From assembly GCA_949451265.1 (NCBI GenBank), contig CASTQR010000001.1:1-29723 (forward strand): a stretch of DNA of 29,723 bases. Direction: 5' to 3'. Origin of the DNA: an uncultured Eubacteriales bacterium (lineage in GTDB: Bacteria > Bacillota_A > Clostridia > Oscillospirales > Oscillospiraceae). Shown one piece after another: positions 1-6,935 of this stretch (its first letter is position 1; every line of letters begins with the position of its first letter). The notes under the pieces are model-generated. The model had not been told where the DNA came from and searched no databases. It saw nothing but the letters and a program-made list of their open reading frames with translations. The translations under genes were made by a program, and so were the position numbers.

Positions 1-926
1 CCGATCTCGTCCCACTTGCCGTCATAGGACTTGCCGATGGCCTGCTGGGCCGCGGCGCCGATGCCCTTCATAGCGGAGGTCACCACGGTGTCGGAGTCGC
101 CGGACTGATCCACGTCCACGCCGATGACCGCGCCCTCGTTGGCGGCGGCGGCAGCGGCGGCGGTGATGGAACTGAACATGGAGCCGCCGCAGGCGAACAC
201 CAGCTCGGTGCCCTCGCTATACCAGCCGGCGATCATGCTCTGGAGCTCGGCGGAGGCGGAGTAGCTGGCGCCGTACTCCCAGCTGTACAGCATATCCACC
301 TGGACGCCCAGCTCCTTGGCTGCCGCGTTGGCGCCCTGGACAAAGCCGTAGCCGTAACGGCAGCAGGCGGGGTTGGAGCCGCCGCCGCCGCCGGAGAAGC
401 CCAGCTTGGTGTAGCCTTCCTTGACCACGGCGTAGCCGGCCAGGTAGCCGGGCTGCTCCTCCTGGAACTCCACGCTGGCCACGTTCATCAGGGGGTTGCC
501 GTCGGAGCCCACCACGGGGTGGTTGTTGTCGATGAACACGAAGTGGGCATCGGGGAATTCCTCGGCGGCCTTGGCCAAGGCGCCCTCCTGGAGAAAGCCG
601 GCGCACACGATGACCTTGGCGCCGCCCTCGGCGGCCTGCTTCATGGCGTTGTAGCGGTCATCGTCGGTGGCGGCGTCACCGTTGGCGGGCTGGTAGTACT
701 TGTAGGACAGGCTATGCTCGCTGGCGTACAGCTTCACGCCGTCCCAGGTTCCCTGGTTGAAGGACTTGTCCTTCAGCTGGCCCACGTCGGTAACGAAGGC
801 CACCTCATACTTGCCGTCCTTGGAGGTCATGTTGTCGGGGATGTCGTCCGCGCCCTTCTTGCCGCTGCAGGCGGCCAGACTGAACGCCATGGCCATGGCC
901 AGCAGCATCGCGAGGATCTTCTTCAT
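1..926 (-). CDS. BMP-family ABC transporter substrate-binding lipoprotein, 3' end cut by window edge
   Basis: Extracellular ligand-binding lipoprotein of the basic membrane protein / PnrA / Med family (PF02608 type), which in known members captures nucleosides for an ABC importer. The visible 308 codons start with a lysine-positive hydrophobic signal sequence and a lipobox ending LAAC, so Cys20 should be lipidated. The mature part begins with the family-typical stretch VAFVTDVGQLKDKSFNQGTW and later has VFIDNN and GAVIGVDVDQSGDSD. The C-terminal residues lie beyond the left edge. The start ATG at 924-926 is preceded by AAAGGAA about ten bases upstream. It lies downstream of deoC on the same strand but has its own promoter and a structured leader. 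The deoC neighbour makes a nucleoside ligand likely; that is inference. The permease and ATPase genes are presumably further left. Confidence 0.93.
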   Translation of the reverse strand, partial: MKKILAMLLAMAMAFSLAACSGKKGADDIPDNMTSKDGKYEVAFVTDVGQLKDKSFNQGTWDGVKLYASEHSLSYKYYQPANGDAATDDDRYNAMKQAAEGGAKVIVCAGFLQEGALAKAAEEFPDAHFVFIDNNHPVVGSDGNPLMNVASVEFQEEQPGYLAGYAVVKEGYTKLGFSGGGGGSNPACCRYGYGFVQGANAAAKELGVQVDMLYSWEYGASYSASAELQSMIAGWYSEGTELVFACGGSMFSSITAAAAAAANEGAVIGVDVDQSGDSDTVVTSAMKGIGAAAQQAIGKSYDGKWDEI

Positions 927-959
927 AAGCGTACCATTCCTTTCTTCTCACTCTGTTCC

Positions 960-978
960 GGGCGGCGCTGTGCCGCCC
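960..978 (-). other. GC-rich hairpin in the BMP leader
   Basis: A perfect 7-bp stem (GGGCGGC / GCCGCCC) with a 5-nt loop lies 30-50 bases before the BMP start codon, downstream of the larger leader hairpin at 988-1053. No U-run follows, so it is not a terminator. It could stabilise the mRNA or take part in alternative folding of the leader; its function is unknown. Confidence 0.5.
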
Positions 979-987
979 TCCTTCCCT

Positions 988-1053
988 GTCCGAAAAAAAG
1001 CGGGGACTTGTATTGCAGACCTTGCCTCGCAATCTTCGCTCCCGCCTTCGGAC
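988..1053 (-). promoter_or_regulatory. structured 5' leader with terminator-like hairpin before the BMP gene
   Basis: The predicted transcript starts close to position 1053 and would fold into nested helices: GUCCGAA (1047-1053) with UUCGGAC (988-994), GCGGG (1041-1045) with CCCGC (1000-1004), and AUUGC (1029-1033) with GCAAU (1012-1016). Directly after the CCCGC arm comes a run of seven U (993-999). The inner hairpin plus U-run therefore resembles an intrinsic terminator, while the outer helix uses part of that U-run. This layout suggests conditional transcription attenuation of the nucleoside-type transporter. It matches no riboswitch class I can recognise. Confidence 0.45.
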
Positions 1054-1059
1054 GTGCCC

Positions 1060-1088
1060 ATTATACAGCGTCCCGCCGGGAAATACAA
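1060..1088 (-). promoter_or_regulatory. sigma-A type promoter for the BMP lipoprotein gene
   Basis: Perfect -10 TATAAT at 1060-1065, and a partial -35 TTGTAT at 1083-1088 with exactly 17 bp between them. It lies in the gap between the deoC stop and the BMP gene, giving a leader of about 125 nt. Confidence 0.75.
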
Positions 1089-1141
1089 GCATTATTTACA
1101 GCTTCCCCGAGCTTTTCACAAAAACTGTCAAAAAGCGTCCC

Positions 1142-1807
1142 TCAATAGCCCTGGGCCTGCTGGCCTTTCACCAATTTAACGATCCGGCTGGTGCCCAGGC
1201 GATCCGCCCCTAAAGCCAGGAAGTCCGCCGCGTCCTGGAGGCTGGAGATGCCCCCGGCGGCCTTGATCTTCACGTGGGGGGCCACGTTGGCCTTGAACAG
1301 GGCCACGTCCTCCCGGGTGGCCCCGGCGGTGGAGAAGCCGGTGGAGGTCTTGATGAAGTCCGCGCCGCTGTCGGAGACAATCCGGCACAGCTTGACCTTT
1401 TCCTCGTCGGTGAGGAGGCAGGTCTCGATGATCACCTTGAGGGTCAGCTCGCCGCAGGCCGATTTCACCGCTTTGATCTCAGCCAGCAGGTCGTCCCACC
1501 GCCCATCCTTGGCCCAGCCGATATTGATCACCATGTCGATCTCCTTCGCCCCATTGGCAATGGCGTCCTCCGTCTCGAACACCTTGACGGCGGTGGTGGA
1601 GTAGCCGTTGGGGAAGCCGATGACGGTGCACACCGGCAGCCTGTCCCCCAGGTAGTCCGCCGCCTGTTTCACGTAGCCGGCGGGGATGCACACGCTGGCG
1701 CAGCCGTAGGCCGCCCCGTTGTCGCAGATCTGGCGGATCTCGTCCCAGGTGGCGGTCTGGGTCAGAAGGGTGTGGTCCACGGCGGCTAAAATGGTCTGGT
1801 TGTCCAT
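1142..1807 (-). CDS. deoC: deoxyribose-phosphate aldolase
   Basis: Cleaves 2-deoxyribose 5-phosphate to glyceraldehyde 3-phosphate and acetaldehyde in deoxynucleoside catabolism; cytosolic, 221 aa, normal length for the short Firmicute form. The class I aldolase residues are visible: Asp91 in [10 protein letters not shown], the Schiff-base Lys153 in DFIKTSTGF and Lys182 in KIKAAGGI. I chose the ATG at 1805-1807 rather than an in-frame GTG nine bases upstream, because that GTG is part of the ribosome binding site GAGGTG, six bases before the ATG. The gene has its own promoter and faces away from the HTH gene at 2014. The BMP lipoprotein gene downstream fits a shared role in nucleoside salvage. 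Confidence 0.97.
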   Translation of the reverse strand: MDNQTILAAVDHTLLTQTATWDEIRQICDNGAAYGCASVCIPAGYVKQAADYLGDRLPVCTVIGFPNGYSTTAVKVFETEDAIANGAKEIDMVINIGWAKDGRWDDLLAEIKAVKSACGELTLKVIIETCLLTDEEKVKLCRIVSDSGADFIKTSTGFSTAGATREDVALFKANVAPHVKIKAAGGISSLQDAADFLALGADRLGTSRIVKLVKGQQAQGY

Positions 1808-1837
1808 AGGAATCACCTCATTATAATGTATAGCTCT

Positions 1838-1866
1838 ATTTTACTATGAACGGGCGGGAAAAGCAA
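1838..1866 (-). promoter_or_regulatory. promoter for deoC
   Basis: -10 TAAAAT at 1838-1843 and -35 TTGCTT at 1861-1866 with a 17-bp spacer, 31 bases upstream of the deoC start codon. It lies back to back with the rightward promoter at 1937-1965. Confidence 0.65.
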
Positions 1867-1912
1867 GACAGCCAGCTGTTTTGGCGCAAAAAAGGCAGAC
1901 GCAACGGCCGGT

Positions 1913-1926
1913 TGTCAAATTGGACA
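1913..1926. promoter_or_regulatory. near-palindrome TGTC-N6-GACA between divergent promoters
   Basis: TGTCAAATTGGACA differs from its own reverse complement at only one symmetric pair of positions. It lies just upstream of the -35 box of the HTH gene at 2014. Its half-site (TGTCC / GGACA) recurs as an inverted repeat at 1970-1991. It is a candidate operator for autoregulation by the HTH protein; this is inference. Confidence 0.4.
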
Positions 1927-1936
1927 CTGTTTTTGG

Positions 1937-1965
1937 TTGCGCAGCCGCCCCTTTTTTGCTAAGAT
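1937..1965 (+). promoter_or_regulatory. promoter for the HTH / glycine-repeat gene
   Basis: -35 TTGCGC at 1937-1942 and -10 TAAGAT at 1960-1965 with a 17-bp spacer. Transcription would begin near 1972, inside the inverted repeat at 1970-1991. Confidence 0.6.
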
Positions 1966-1969
1966 GAAC

Positions 1970-1991
1970 CTGTCCAAAAGGCGCCGGACAG
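1970..1991. promoter_or_regulatory. inverted repeat CTGTCC-N10-GGACAG at the predicted transcription start
   Basis: A perfect 6-bp inverted repeat with a 10-bp spacer spans the predicted start site of the HTH gene. It shares its half-site with the near-palindrome at 1913-1926, so two operators flanking one promoter are plausible. It could alternatively be a leader hairpin. Confidence 0.4.
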
Positions 1992-2013
1992 TTTTTCCAT
2001 TGGAGGTATCATC

Positions 2014-2838
2014 ATGGACTTTCGCGAGCGTTTATTTGAACTGCGCCGTCAGGCGGGCCTGTCCCAGGAGGAGCTTGCCAACCTGCTGGGCCTCACCCGG
2101 CAGGCGGTGCAGAAATGGGAGGCGGGCACGTCCCGCCCGGATATGGACAACCTCACCGCCCTGGCGGACTATTTCCACGTGTCCCTGGACTATCTGACGG
2201 GCCGGGAGGGGGCCCCTCCCCCGCCCCCGGCGGAGTACACAGCCGCCGCCCCGCCCCCGCCCGCCCCCACCGTCATCCACCACTATTTCCACGAGGGCTG
2301 GCACTACGAGTATAAAAGTGAGCGCACCCTGTTCGGCCTGCCCCTGGTTCACATCAACCTGGGCCGGCGGGATCACTGGGCCCGGGGGATCCTCGCCATC
2401 GGCAACATCGCCACCGGGTTCGTGGCCTTGGGCGGCGTGGCGGCGGGACTGCTCTCCCTGGGGGGCGTGAGCTTTGGGCTGCTGCTGGCTTTGGGGGCGG
2501 CGGCCCTGGGCGGGGTGTCCGTGGGCGGCGTAGCCATCGGCCTGCTGGCCTGGGGCGGCATCGCTTTGGGCTGGCTGGCTGTGGGCGGCCTCTCCGTGGG
2601 GGTGTACGCCGCCGGGGGCGTGGTGGCGGCCTCCCGGGTGGCGGTGGGCGGCGTGGTATCCGCGCCCCTGGCTATTGGGCAGATCGCGGACGGCGCGAAA
2701 ACCATCCTCGTCCCTATGGAGGGGCTGTCGGATGAGGCGCTGATGGAGGCCCACGCCGCCATCACCGGGGCCTGCCCCAACGCCCCCTTCTTTGTCAGCC
2801 GGATCCTGAAATTCTTCGCCTGGGCGGAGCTGCGCTGA
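2014..2838 (+). CDS. XRE-type HTH protein with glycine-rich hydrophobic repeat domain
   Basis: Residues 1-65 are a Cro/C1-type helix-turn-helix (LSQEELANLLGLTRQAVQKW is typical), so DNA binding is expected. Then follow a proline-rich linker (about 68-88), a segment with YKSERTLFGLPLVHINLG (about 96-115), and a long glycine-rich hydrophobic domain (about 118-225). That domain repeats with a ten-residue period of the form xGGxxxGxxx, for example VGGVAIGLLA, WGGIALGWLA, VGGLSVGVYA. The last 45 residues look like an ordinary helical end. 274 aa; ATG 2014 has GGAGG seven bases upstream. The domain layout recurs in uncharacterised clostridial HTH proteins as far as I recall, but the role of the repeat part is not known to me. 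It could be a beta-solenoid or a membrane-associated region. The gene is monocistronic, with its own promoter and terminator. Confidence 0.9.
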   Translation: MDFRERLFELRRQAGLSQEELANLLGLTRQAVQKWEAGTSRPDMDNLTALADYFHVSLDYLTGREGAPPPPPAEYTAAAPPPPAPTVIHHYFHEGWHYEYKSERTLFGLPLVHINLGRRDHWARGILAIGNIATGFVALGGVAAGLLSLGGVSFGLLLALGAAALGGVSVGGVAIGLLAWGGIALGWLAVGGLSVGVYAAGGVVAASRVAVGGVVSAPLAIGQIADGAKTILVPMEGLSDEALMEAHAAITGACPNAPFFVSRILKFFAWAELR

Positions 2839-2843
2839 CCCTC

Positions 2844-2878
2844 CCCGGCAGGCCGGTTTCCGGCCTGCCGGGATTTTA
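2844..2878 (+). terminator. intrinsic terminator after the HTH / glycine-repeat gene
   Basis: Perfect 13-bp GC-rich stem (2844-2856 with 2860-2872) and a 3-nt loop, starting six bases after the stop codon, followed by the short T-rich tail ATTTTAT. Confidence 0.8.
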
Positions 2879-2897
2879 TCGTCTGCACTCAAATATT

Positions 2898-2959
2898 GGT
2901 TGAATTTTGACAAAATCGCCGCCATTGTATTCAACTATTGTTTTTGCTATACTTCAACC
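2898..2959. promoter_or_regulatory. three GTTGAA / TTCAAC sites around the regulator promoter
   Basis: GGTTGAA at 2898-2904 is the exact inverse of TTCAACC at 2953-2959, and TTCAAC occurs again at 2930-2935 inside the promoter spacer. The sites bracket the -35 and -10 boxes. They are candidates for autorepression by the XRE regulator encoded just downstream. Confidence 0.45.
2925..2953 (+). promoter_or_regulatory. promoter for the XRE regulator / ABC exporter operon
   Basis: -35 TTGTAT (2925-2930), 17-bp spacer, -10 TATACT (2948-2953) with an extended TGn element directly before it. It lies 30 bases upstream of the regulator start codon. Confidence 0.7.
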
Positions 2960-2982
2960 AGTAAGCGAAACGAGGTGTTGTT

Positions 2983-3873
2983 ATGGCAAATGTGTTGAGC
3001 GAACGCATCGCGGAATTGAGGAAAGAGCGGGGCCTCACCCAGGAGCAGCTGGGCCAGCTGGTGGGGGTGTCCGCCCAGGCGGTGAGCAAGTGGGAAAAGG
3101 GCGGCGCCCCCGACGTGGAGCTCCTCCCTGCCCTGGCCGACCGTCTGGGCGTCAACATCGACGCCCTGTTCGGCCGGGAGGGGAGCGAGGCGGTGGACAT
3201 CCACCAGACCGCCGCCCGCTGGCTCCACACCGTCCCCGCGAAACAGCGGTTCGACCAGATCTGCCGCCTGTGCTGGACTTTGACCAAAAACCTGCTGGAT
3301 GGCGTTGATATCCCCAATATCGGCTATCTGGGCCGCGCCGTCATGATGGAGCAGGATCCCGACATGGCCCAGACGTGGGCCATGAGCCGGGTGTTCCTGG
3401 ACGGCGGCCTCATGCTGGGCCTCCACGCGGAGGATCTCTCCTTCGCCTCCGTCTGGCCCGAACCGGAGGACGGCTACGACGCCCACTTTGCCCCCATGGA
3501 TCAATATCGCGCCCTGTTCGCTGTCCTGGCCCGCCCCGGCTGCCTGGAGGTGCTGGAGTACCTGTACAGCAGAACCTACCGCCACTATGTGCCGGAGACG
3601 GTGGCCCACGCCCTGTCCCTTCCCGTGGAGGAGGTGCGGGCCCTGCTGGACGGGCTGCTGGAACTGAAAATCCTGCAAAAGACAGAGCTGGAGCTGGTGG
3701 AGGGGCTGACCAATTCCTACTCCCGCCGGGAGGAGGACGTCTCGCTGGTGCCCTTCCTCTATCTGGCCCGCTGCATGACGCAGGCGGGGGGCTACCTGTT
3801 CAACATCGGCGGGGCGGGAAAACGCCTGCTCCGGGGCGGCGTCTGGAAAAGGACGGAGGAGGAGAAACCATGA
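2983..3873 (+). CDS. XRE-family transcriptional regulator of the adjacent ABC exporter
   Basis: DNA-binding regulator, 296 aa. Residues 6-60 form a Cro/C1-type helix-turn-helix (LTQEQLGQLVGVSAQAVSKWEKG). The C-terminal half holds what looks like a second, winged-helix-like segment around 180-250 (ARPGCLEVLEYLYSR, then LSLPVEEVRALLDGLLELKI). The central part matches no family I can name. The start ATG has GAGGTG five bases upstream. It is the first gene of a two-gene operon: its stop overlaps the start of the ABC transporter gene as ATGA, so the two are translationally coupled. Regulation of that transporter, and autoregulation through the TTCAAC sites in its promoter, are inferred from context; the inducer is unknown. 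Confidence 0.9.
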   Translation: MANVLSERIAELRKERGLTQEQLGQLVGVSAQAVSKWEKGGAPDVELLPALADRLGVNIDALFGREGSEAVDIHQTAARWLHTVPAKQRFDQICRLCWTLTKNLLDGVDIPNIGYLGRAVMMEQDPDMAQTWAMSRVFLDGGLMLGLHAEDLSFASVWPEPEDGYDAHFAPMDQYRALFAVLARPGCLEVLEYLYSRTYRHYVPETVAHALSLPVEEVRALLDGLLELKILQKTELELVEGLTNSYSRREEDVSLVPFLYLARCMTQAGGYLFNIGGAGKRLLRGGVWKRTEEEKP

Positions 3874-5588
3874 CAAGCAATGAGAAAAGGACCGCCGCCC
3901 GGCCCTTCTTCCGGGCCTTTTATGAAAAAAACCGCCTGCATTACGCGGCGGCGCTGGCCCTCACGCTGCTGTCCACCGCGGTGGGCTTAGCCATCTCCTG
4001 GATCCTGGGCGAGGTGATGGACACCATCACCGCCGGGGACCTGGGGCGGCTGTGGCATATTTTCTGGTTTGTGCTGGCCCTGCTTCTCACCAACCCGCTC
4101 CTGGATCTCAGCTATTACGGAACCCGCGCGGTGTTTATCCACCAGGCCCTGGGGCAGTACAAGGCTCTGGCCTTCCGGAAGCTGTCCGAAAAGAGCATCA
4201 GCGCCTTTTCCCAGGAGGGCACAGGCCGCTACCTGTCCACCCTCACCAACGACGTGACCACCATTGAGACGGATTACCTGCAAAACTCCTTCGACCTGGT
4301 TATGTACGCCGTGCTGTTCCTGGGGGCCTTGAGCATGATGTGCCTGTACAGCCCCTTAATGACGCTGTTTTCCATCCTGCTGAGCGTCCCGCCCATCCTG
4401 CTGTCCATCGTCACAGGAGGCCCTATGGCAAAACGGGCCCAGACCGTCAGTGCCAGAAACGAGGGCTTTATGGCCCAGGTCAGGGATCTGCTGAACGGCT
4501 TTTCCGTCATCAAGAGCTTCAAGGCGGAGCGGGAGGCGGAAAAGCTGTTCGACGCCTCCAACCGCGCCGTGGAGGACGCCAAACGCCGCCGCCGGTATTT
4601 TGAGGGCCTGGTGCGCGGCCTGTCAGGCACCTTCGGTTTCCTGTTTCAGTTCGGCATCTTCCTCATTGGCGCCTATCTCGCTATCCGGGGGGATATCACC
4701 AGCGGAACAGTGGTGGTGTTTGTCAACCTGTCCGGCTATCTGATCCAGTCCATCTCCCAGGCGCCCCAGCTCCTGGCGGGCCGCAAGGCCGCCGCGGGGC
4801 TGGTGGAGAAGCTGGCGGAGGTCACCGGGGAAAACGCCGCCCGCTCCGGCGAGGACATCCCGCCCGTCCTCAACGACGGGATTACCCTGAAGCACGTCAC
4901 CTTCGGCTACCAGCCGGATCAGCCCGTGCTGAAGGATCTGTCCCTCACCCTGGAGCCGGGGAAAAAGTACGCCGTAGTGGGCGGTTCCGGATCGGGCAAG
5001 TCCACCCTGCTGAACCTGCTCATGGGGGCCTACGACGGCTACACCGGCTCCATCGCCATCGACGGCAGAGAACTGCGATCCGTGAACCCGGACAGCCTCT
5101 ACGACCTCATGAGTCTCATCGGACAGAACGTGTTTCTGTTCGACGACACCATCCGCGCCAATATCACCATGTTCCGGGACTTCCCCGAAGGGCAGGTGGC
5201 GGAGGCCGTCCGCCGCTCCGGCCTGTCGGAGCTGCTGGAGCAGCGGGGGGATGCCTACCGCTGCGGGGAGAACGGTTCGGGCCTGTCCGGCGGAGAGCGC
5301 CAGCGGGTGTCCATCGCCCGGTGCCTCCTCCGGGGCACGCCGGTGCTGCTGCTGGACGAGGCCACCGCCGCCCTGGACAACCAGACCGCCTTTGCCGTCA
5401 CCGATGCCATCCTCCATCTGGACGGCCTCACCCGGCTGGTGGTCACCCACCGGCTGGACGAGGCGCTGATGGCGCAGTATGACGAGATCCTTGTCCTCCG
5501 GGACGGAACAATTCAGGAGCGCGGGGACTACGAAACCCTCATGGCGGAAAAGGGATATTTCTACTCCCTCTACACCCTGGCGGCGTGA
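3870..5588 (+). CDS. ABC exporter, permease and ATP-binding domains fused
   Basis: Half-size ABC exporter, 572 aa, expected to work as a homodimer in the membrane. Residues about 20-300 are the transmembrane part. The ATPase has Walker A GGSGSGKST (371-379), Q-loop Gln419, signature LSGGERQ (472-478), Walker B VLLLDE (492-497) and the H-loop His527 in VVTHR. The start is the ATG at 3870, inside the stop of the upstream regulator gene. The reading frame stays open for about 500 bases further upstream, but that part overlaps the regulator and is not coding. The domain order resembles lipid A/multidrug-type (MsbA/LmrA-like) or peptide exporters; the substrate cannot be read from the sequence. 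A strong terminator follows at once, so the operon ends here. Confidence 0.95.
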   Translation: MTSNEKRTAARPFFRAFYEKNRLHYAAALALTLLSTAVGLAISWILGEVMDTITAGDLGRLWHIFWFVLALLLTNPLLDLSYYGTRAVFIHQALGQYKALAFRKLSEKSISAFSQEGTGRYLSTLTNDVTTIETDYLQNSFDLVMYAVLFLGALSMMCLYSPLMTLFSILLSVPPILLSIVTGGPMAKRAQTVSARNEGFMAQVRDLLNGFSVIKSFKAEREAEKLFDASNRAVEDAKRRRRYFEGLVRGLSGTFGFLFQFGIFLIGAYLAIRGDITSGTVVVFVNLSGYLIQSISQAPQLLAGRKAAAGLVEKLAEVTGENAARSGEDIPPVLNDGITLKHVTFGYQPDQPVLKDLSLTLEPGKKYAVVGGSGSGKSTLLNLLMGAYDGYTGSIAIDGRELRSVNPDSLYDLMSLIGQNVFLFDDTIRANITMFRDFPEGQVAEAVRRSGLSELLEQRGDAYRCGENGSGLSGGERQRVSIARCLLRGTPVLLLDEATAALDNQTAFAVTDAILHLDGLTRLVVTHRLDEALMAQYDEILVLRDGTIQERGDYETLMAEKGYFYSLYTLAA

Positions 5589-5590
5589 GA

Positions 5591-5627
5591 AAAGACCGGG
5601 CGGCTGTCCAGCCGCCCGGTCTTTTTT
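5591..5627. terminator. bidirectional terminator between convergent genes
   Basis: Long stem around GACCGGGCGGC / GCCGCCCGGTC (5594-5604 with 5611-5621), extended by an A-run on the left and six T on the right. It can end the rightward ABC exporter transcript and the leftward GNAT transcript. The T-run overlaps the GNAT stop codon (5626-5628). Confidence 0.85.
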
Positions 5628-6099
5628 ACAGCTCTTTTTCCACTAAAATATACTCGTCGTTCCGCAGCCGCTCCCGGAATCCGACACTGAGGAACAGGCC
5701 CACCGAGGGGTTGTCGATGGCGATATTGTCCACCAGCCGCTTCACGCCGTTCTCCCTGGCGGCGGCACACAAAAGCTCCAAGCCCTGCCGCCCGAAGCCC
5801 TGGCCCCGGTATGAGGCGGCCACCAGCACGTCGCAGAGGTATTCCCCCAGCGCCCCGTCGTAGTGGTAGGCCGCCTCCCCCGCCGGCGCCCCGTCCGATT
5901 CTCGGCGCAGGTAGCGGTAAAACCGCTCCCCCGCCCCGTCCACCACCCAACGGGCGTACCAATCCGCCCAGCGTTCCGGCGGGAAATCTATCGTCCCGCC
6001 GTAGGCGTGGTTGTAGGCCATGGTGTCCGGGTCGGCCAGCAGTTCCCGGCGGAACGCCAGTTCCTCCAATTTGGGGCGGTATAGTGAAACACGCTCTAT
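5626..6099 (-). CDS. GNAT-family N-acetyltransferase with apparent ATA start
   Basis: Acetyl-CoA dependent N-acetyltransferase of unknown substrate, 157 residues if started here. The acetyl-CoA binding motif is RGQGFGR in VAASYRGQGFGRQGLELL, and NPSVGLFLSVGF is the usual C-terminal GNAT motif. The start is odd. A strong ribosome binding site AAAGGAGG (6105-6112) lies five bases from the codon at 6097-6099, which is ATA. The reading continues as ERVSLYRPKLEELAFRREL, which looks like real N-terminal protein. The next possible start, TTG at 6067-6069, has no ribosome binding site. Either the original ATG has mutated to ATA, or ATA is used, or there is a base error. The gene followed a now broken DUF362 gene and probably depended on its promoter. 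Confidence 0.75.
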   Translation of the reverse strand: MERVSLYRPKLEELAFRRELLADPDTMAYNHAYGGTIDFPPERWADWYARWVVDGAGERFYRYLRRESDGAPAGEAAYHYDGALGEYLCDVLVAASYRGQGFGRQGLELLCAAARENGVKRLVDNIAIDNPSVGLFLSVGFRERLRNDEYILVEKEL

Positions 6100-6111
6100 G
6101 GCGTCCTCCTT

Positions 6112-6891
6112 TCAGTGGTCCAGCAGCTTGGCCATGGCGGTGCGGCGCACCACCATGGCGCTTTTGGGGCAGAACTTCTGGCAGCAGAAGCAACGGATGC
6201 ACTTCCTTCTGTCAATCTTAGGCTTCCCGCCCCGCATTGTGATGGCGTCTGCGGGGCACACCTCCCGGCACGCCTCGCACCCCACGCACTTCCCCGGCTC
6301 CAGTCCGGGCCGCTGGGCCAGGGCCCACCGGATCAGCGTGCCCTTGATTTTTTTGGCCCGGCTCGTCCCGTCCCCCTGGAACAGGTGGCTCACCGCCGCC
6401 CGCGCCAGCTGGAAGTCCGGGATGGCAACGGCGGCGGGATCGCCCTCCACCGTCAGGCCCTCCGCCGCCGCCAGGATCAGTCCCCGCTCCGCCGCCGCCC
6501 TCAGGGTGGGCACCTCCCCCGGCCCCAGGCCGATGAGTGATGCGCACACCAGATCCGCCTTGTGGGGGCTGTCCGAGGCCAGCACCGCCCCCATGTGCCG
6601 AGGGGTGCCGCTGCCGGGGCCGTTCCCCTCCATGCAGTCCACCGCGTCCACGATGGTGAGCCGGGGCTTGAACTACTCGTCCAGGTCCACGATCATCCGG
6701 GCGAAGTCCATGGGGTCGGGGTAGCGGAAATGATACTCCGGCTTCACCGTACCGGGGATGGCCCCGAACAGATTTTTCGCCCCGCAGGTCATGCCCATCA
6801 TGCCGTGGGTTTTCAGCTTGCAAAGGTCGATGATGGCGTCCGCCCCGTCCAGCCACGCCGTATAGCGGAAGCTCCGGCACACCTTCCCCTC
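6112..6891 (-). pseudogene. DUF362-type ferredoxin-domain protein, 5'-truncated with internal TAG
   Basis: Remnant of a DUF362-family iron-sulfur protein. The frame reads ADAIIDLCKLKTHGMMGM and PGTVKPEYHFRYPDPMDFAR, then a TAG stop at 6673-6675, then in the same frame FKPRLTIVDAVDCMEGNG and so on. The end carries two 4Fe-4S motifs (CVGCEACREVCP and CIRCFCCQKFCP). Family members start about 100 or more residues earlier; here the frame closes within 25 bases upstream, and the 5' end runs straight into the terminator hairpin of ispH-rpsA. So there are two lesions: loss of the 5' part with its promoter, and a nonsense codon, probably a former Tyr codon of DEYFKPR. The 3' part (from GTG 6651, 179 aa) is intact but unlikely to be functional on its own. 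The family role is unclear, perhaps electron transfer. Confidence 0.85.
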
Positions 6892-6919
6892 AAAGGCTGC
6901 CGCTTACGCGGCAGCCTTT
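6892..6919 (-). terminator. terminator hairpin of ispH-rpsA, U-tract shortened
   Basis: Perfect 12-bp stem (6892-6903 with 6908-6919) and 4-nt loop, 16 bases after the ispH-rpsA stop. On the minus strand only three T follow before the DUF362 remnant begins, so the deletion that truncated DUF362 seems to end inside the U-tract. Confidence 0.7.
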
Positions 6920-6935
6920 TCCCATGGTGTTCGAA

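Noticed and set aside
2032..2934. Minus-strand open frame opposite the HTH / glycine-repeat gene
   Set aside because: Mirror of the repeat-rich gene; crosses its terminator and promoter region and has no family features.
3375..3869. N-terminal extension of the ABC exporter frame into the regulator gene
   Set aside because: The extension is a shifted reading of the conserved regulator; the ATG at 3870 overlaps its stop as expected for coupled genes.
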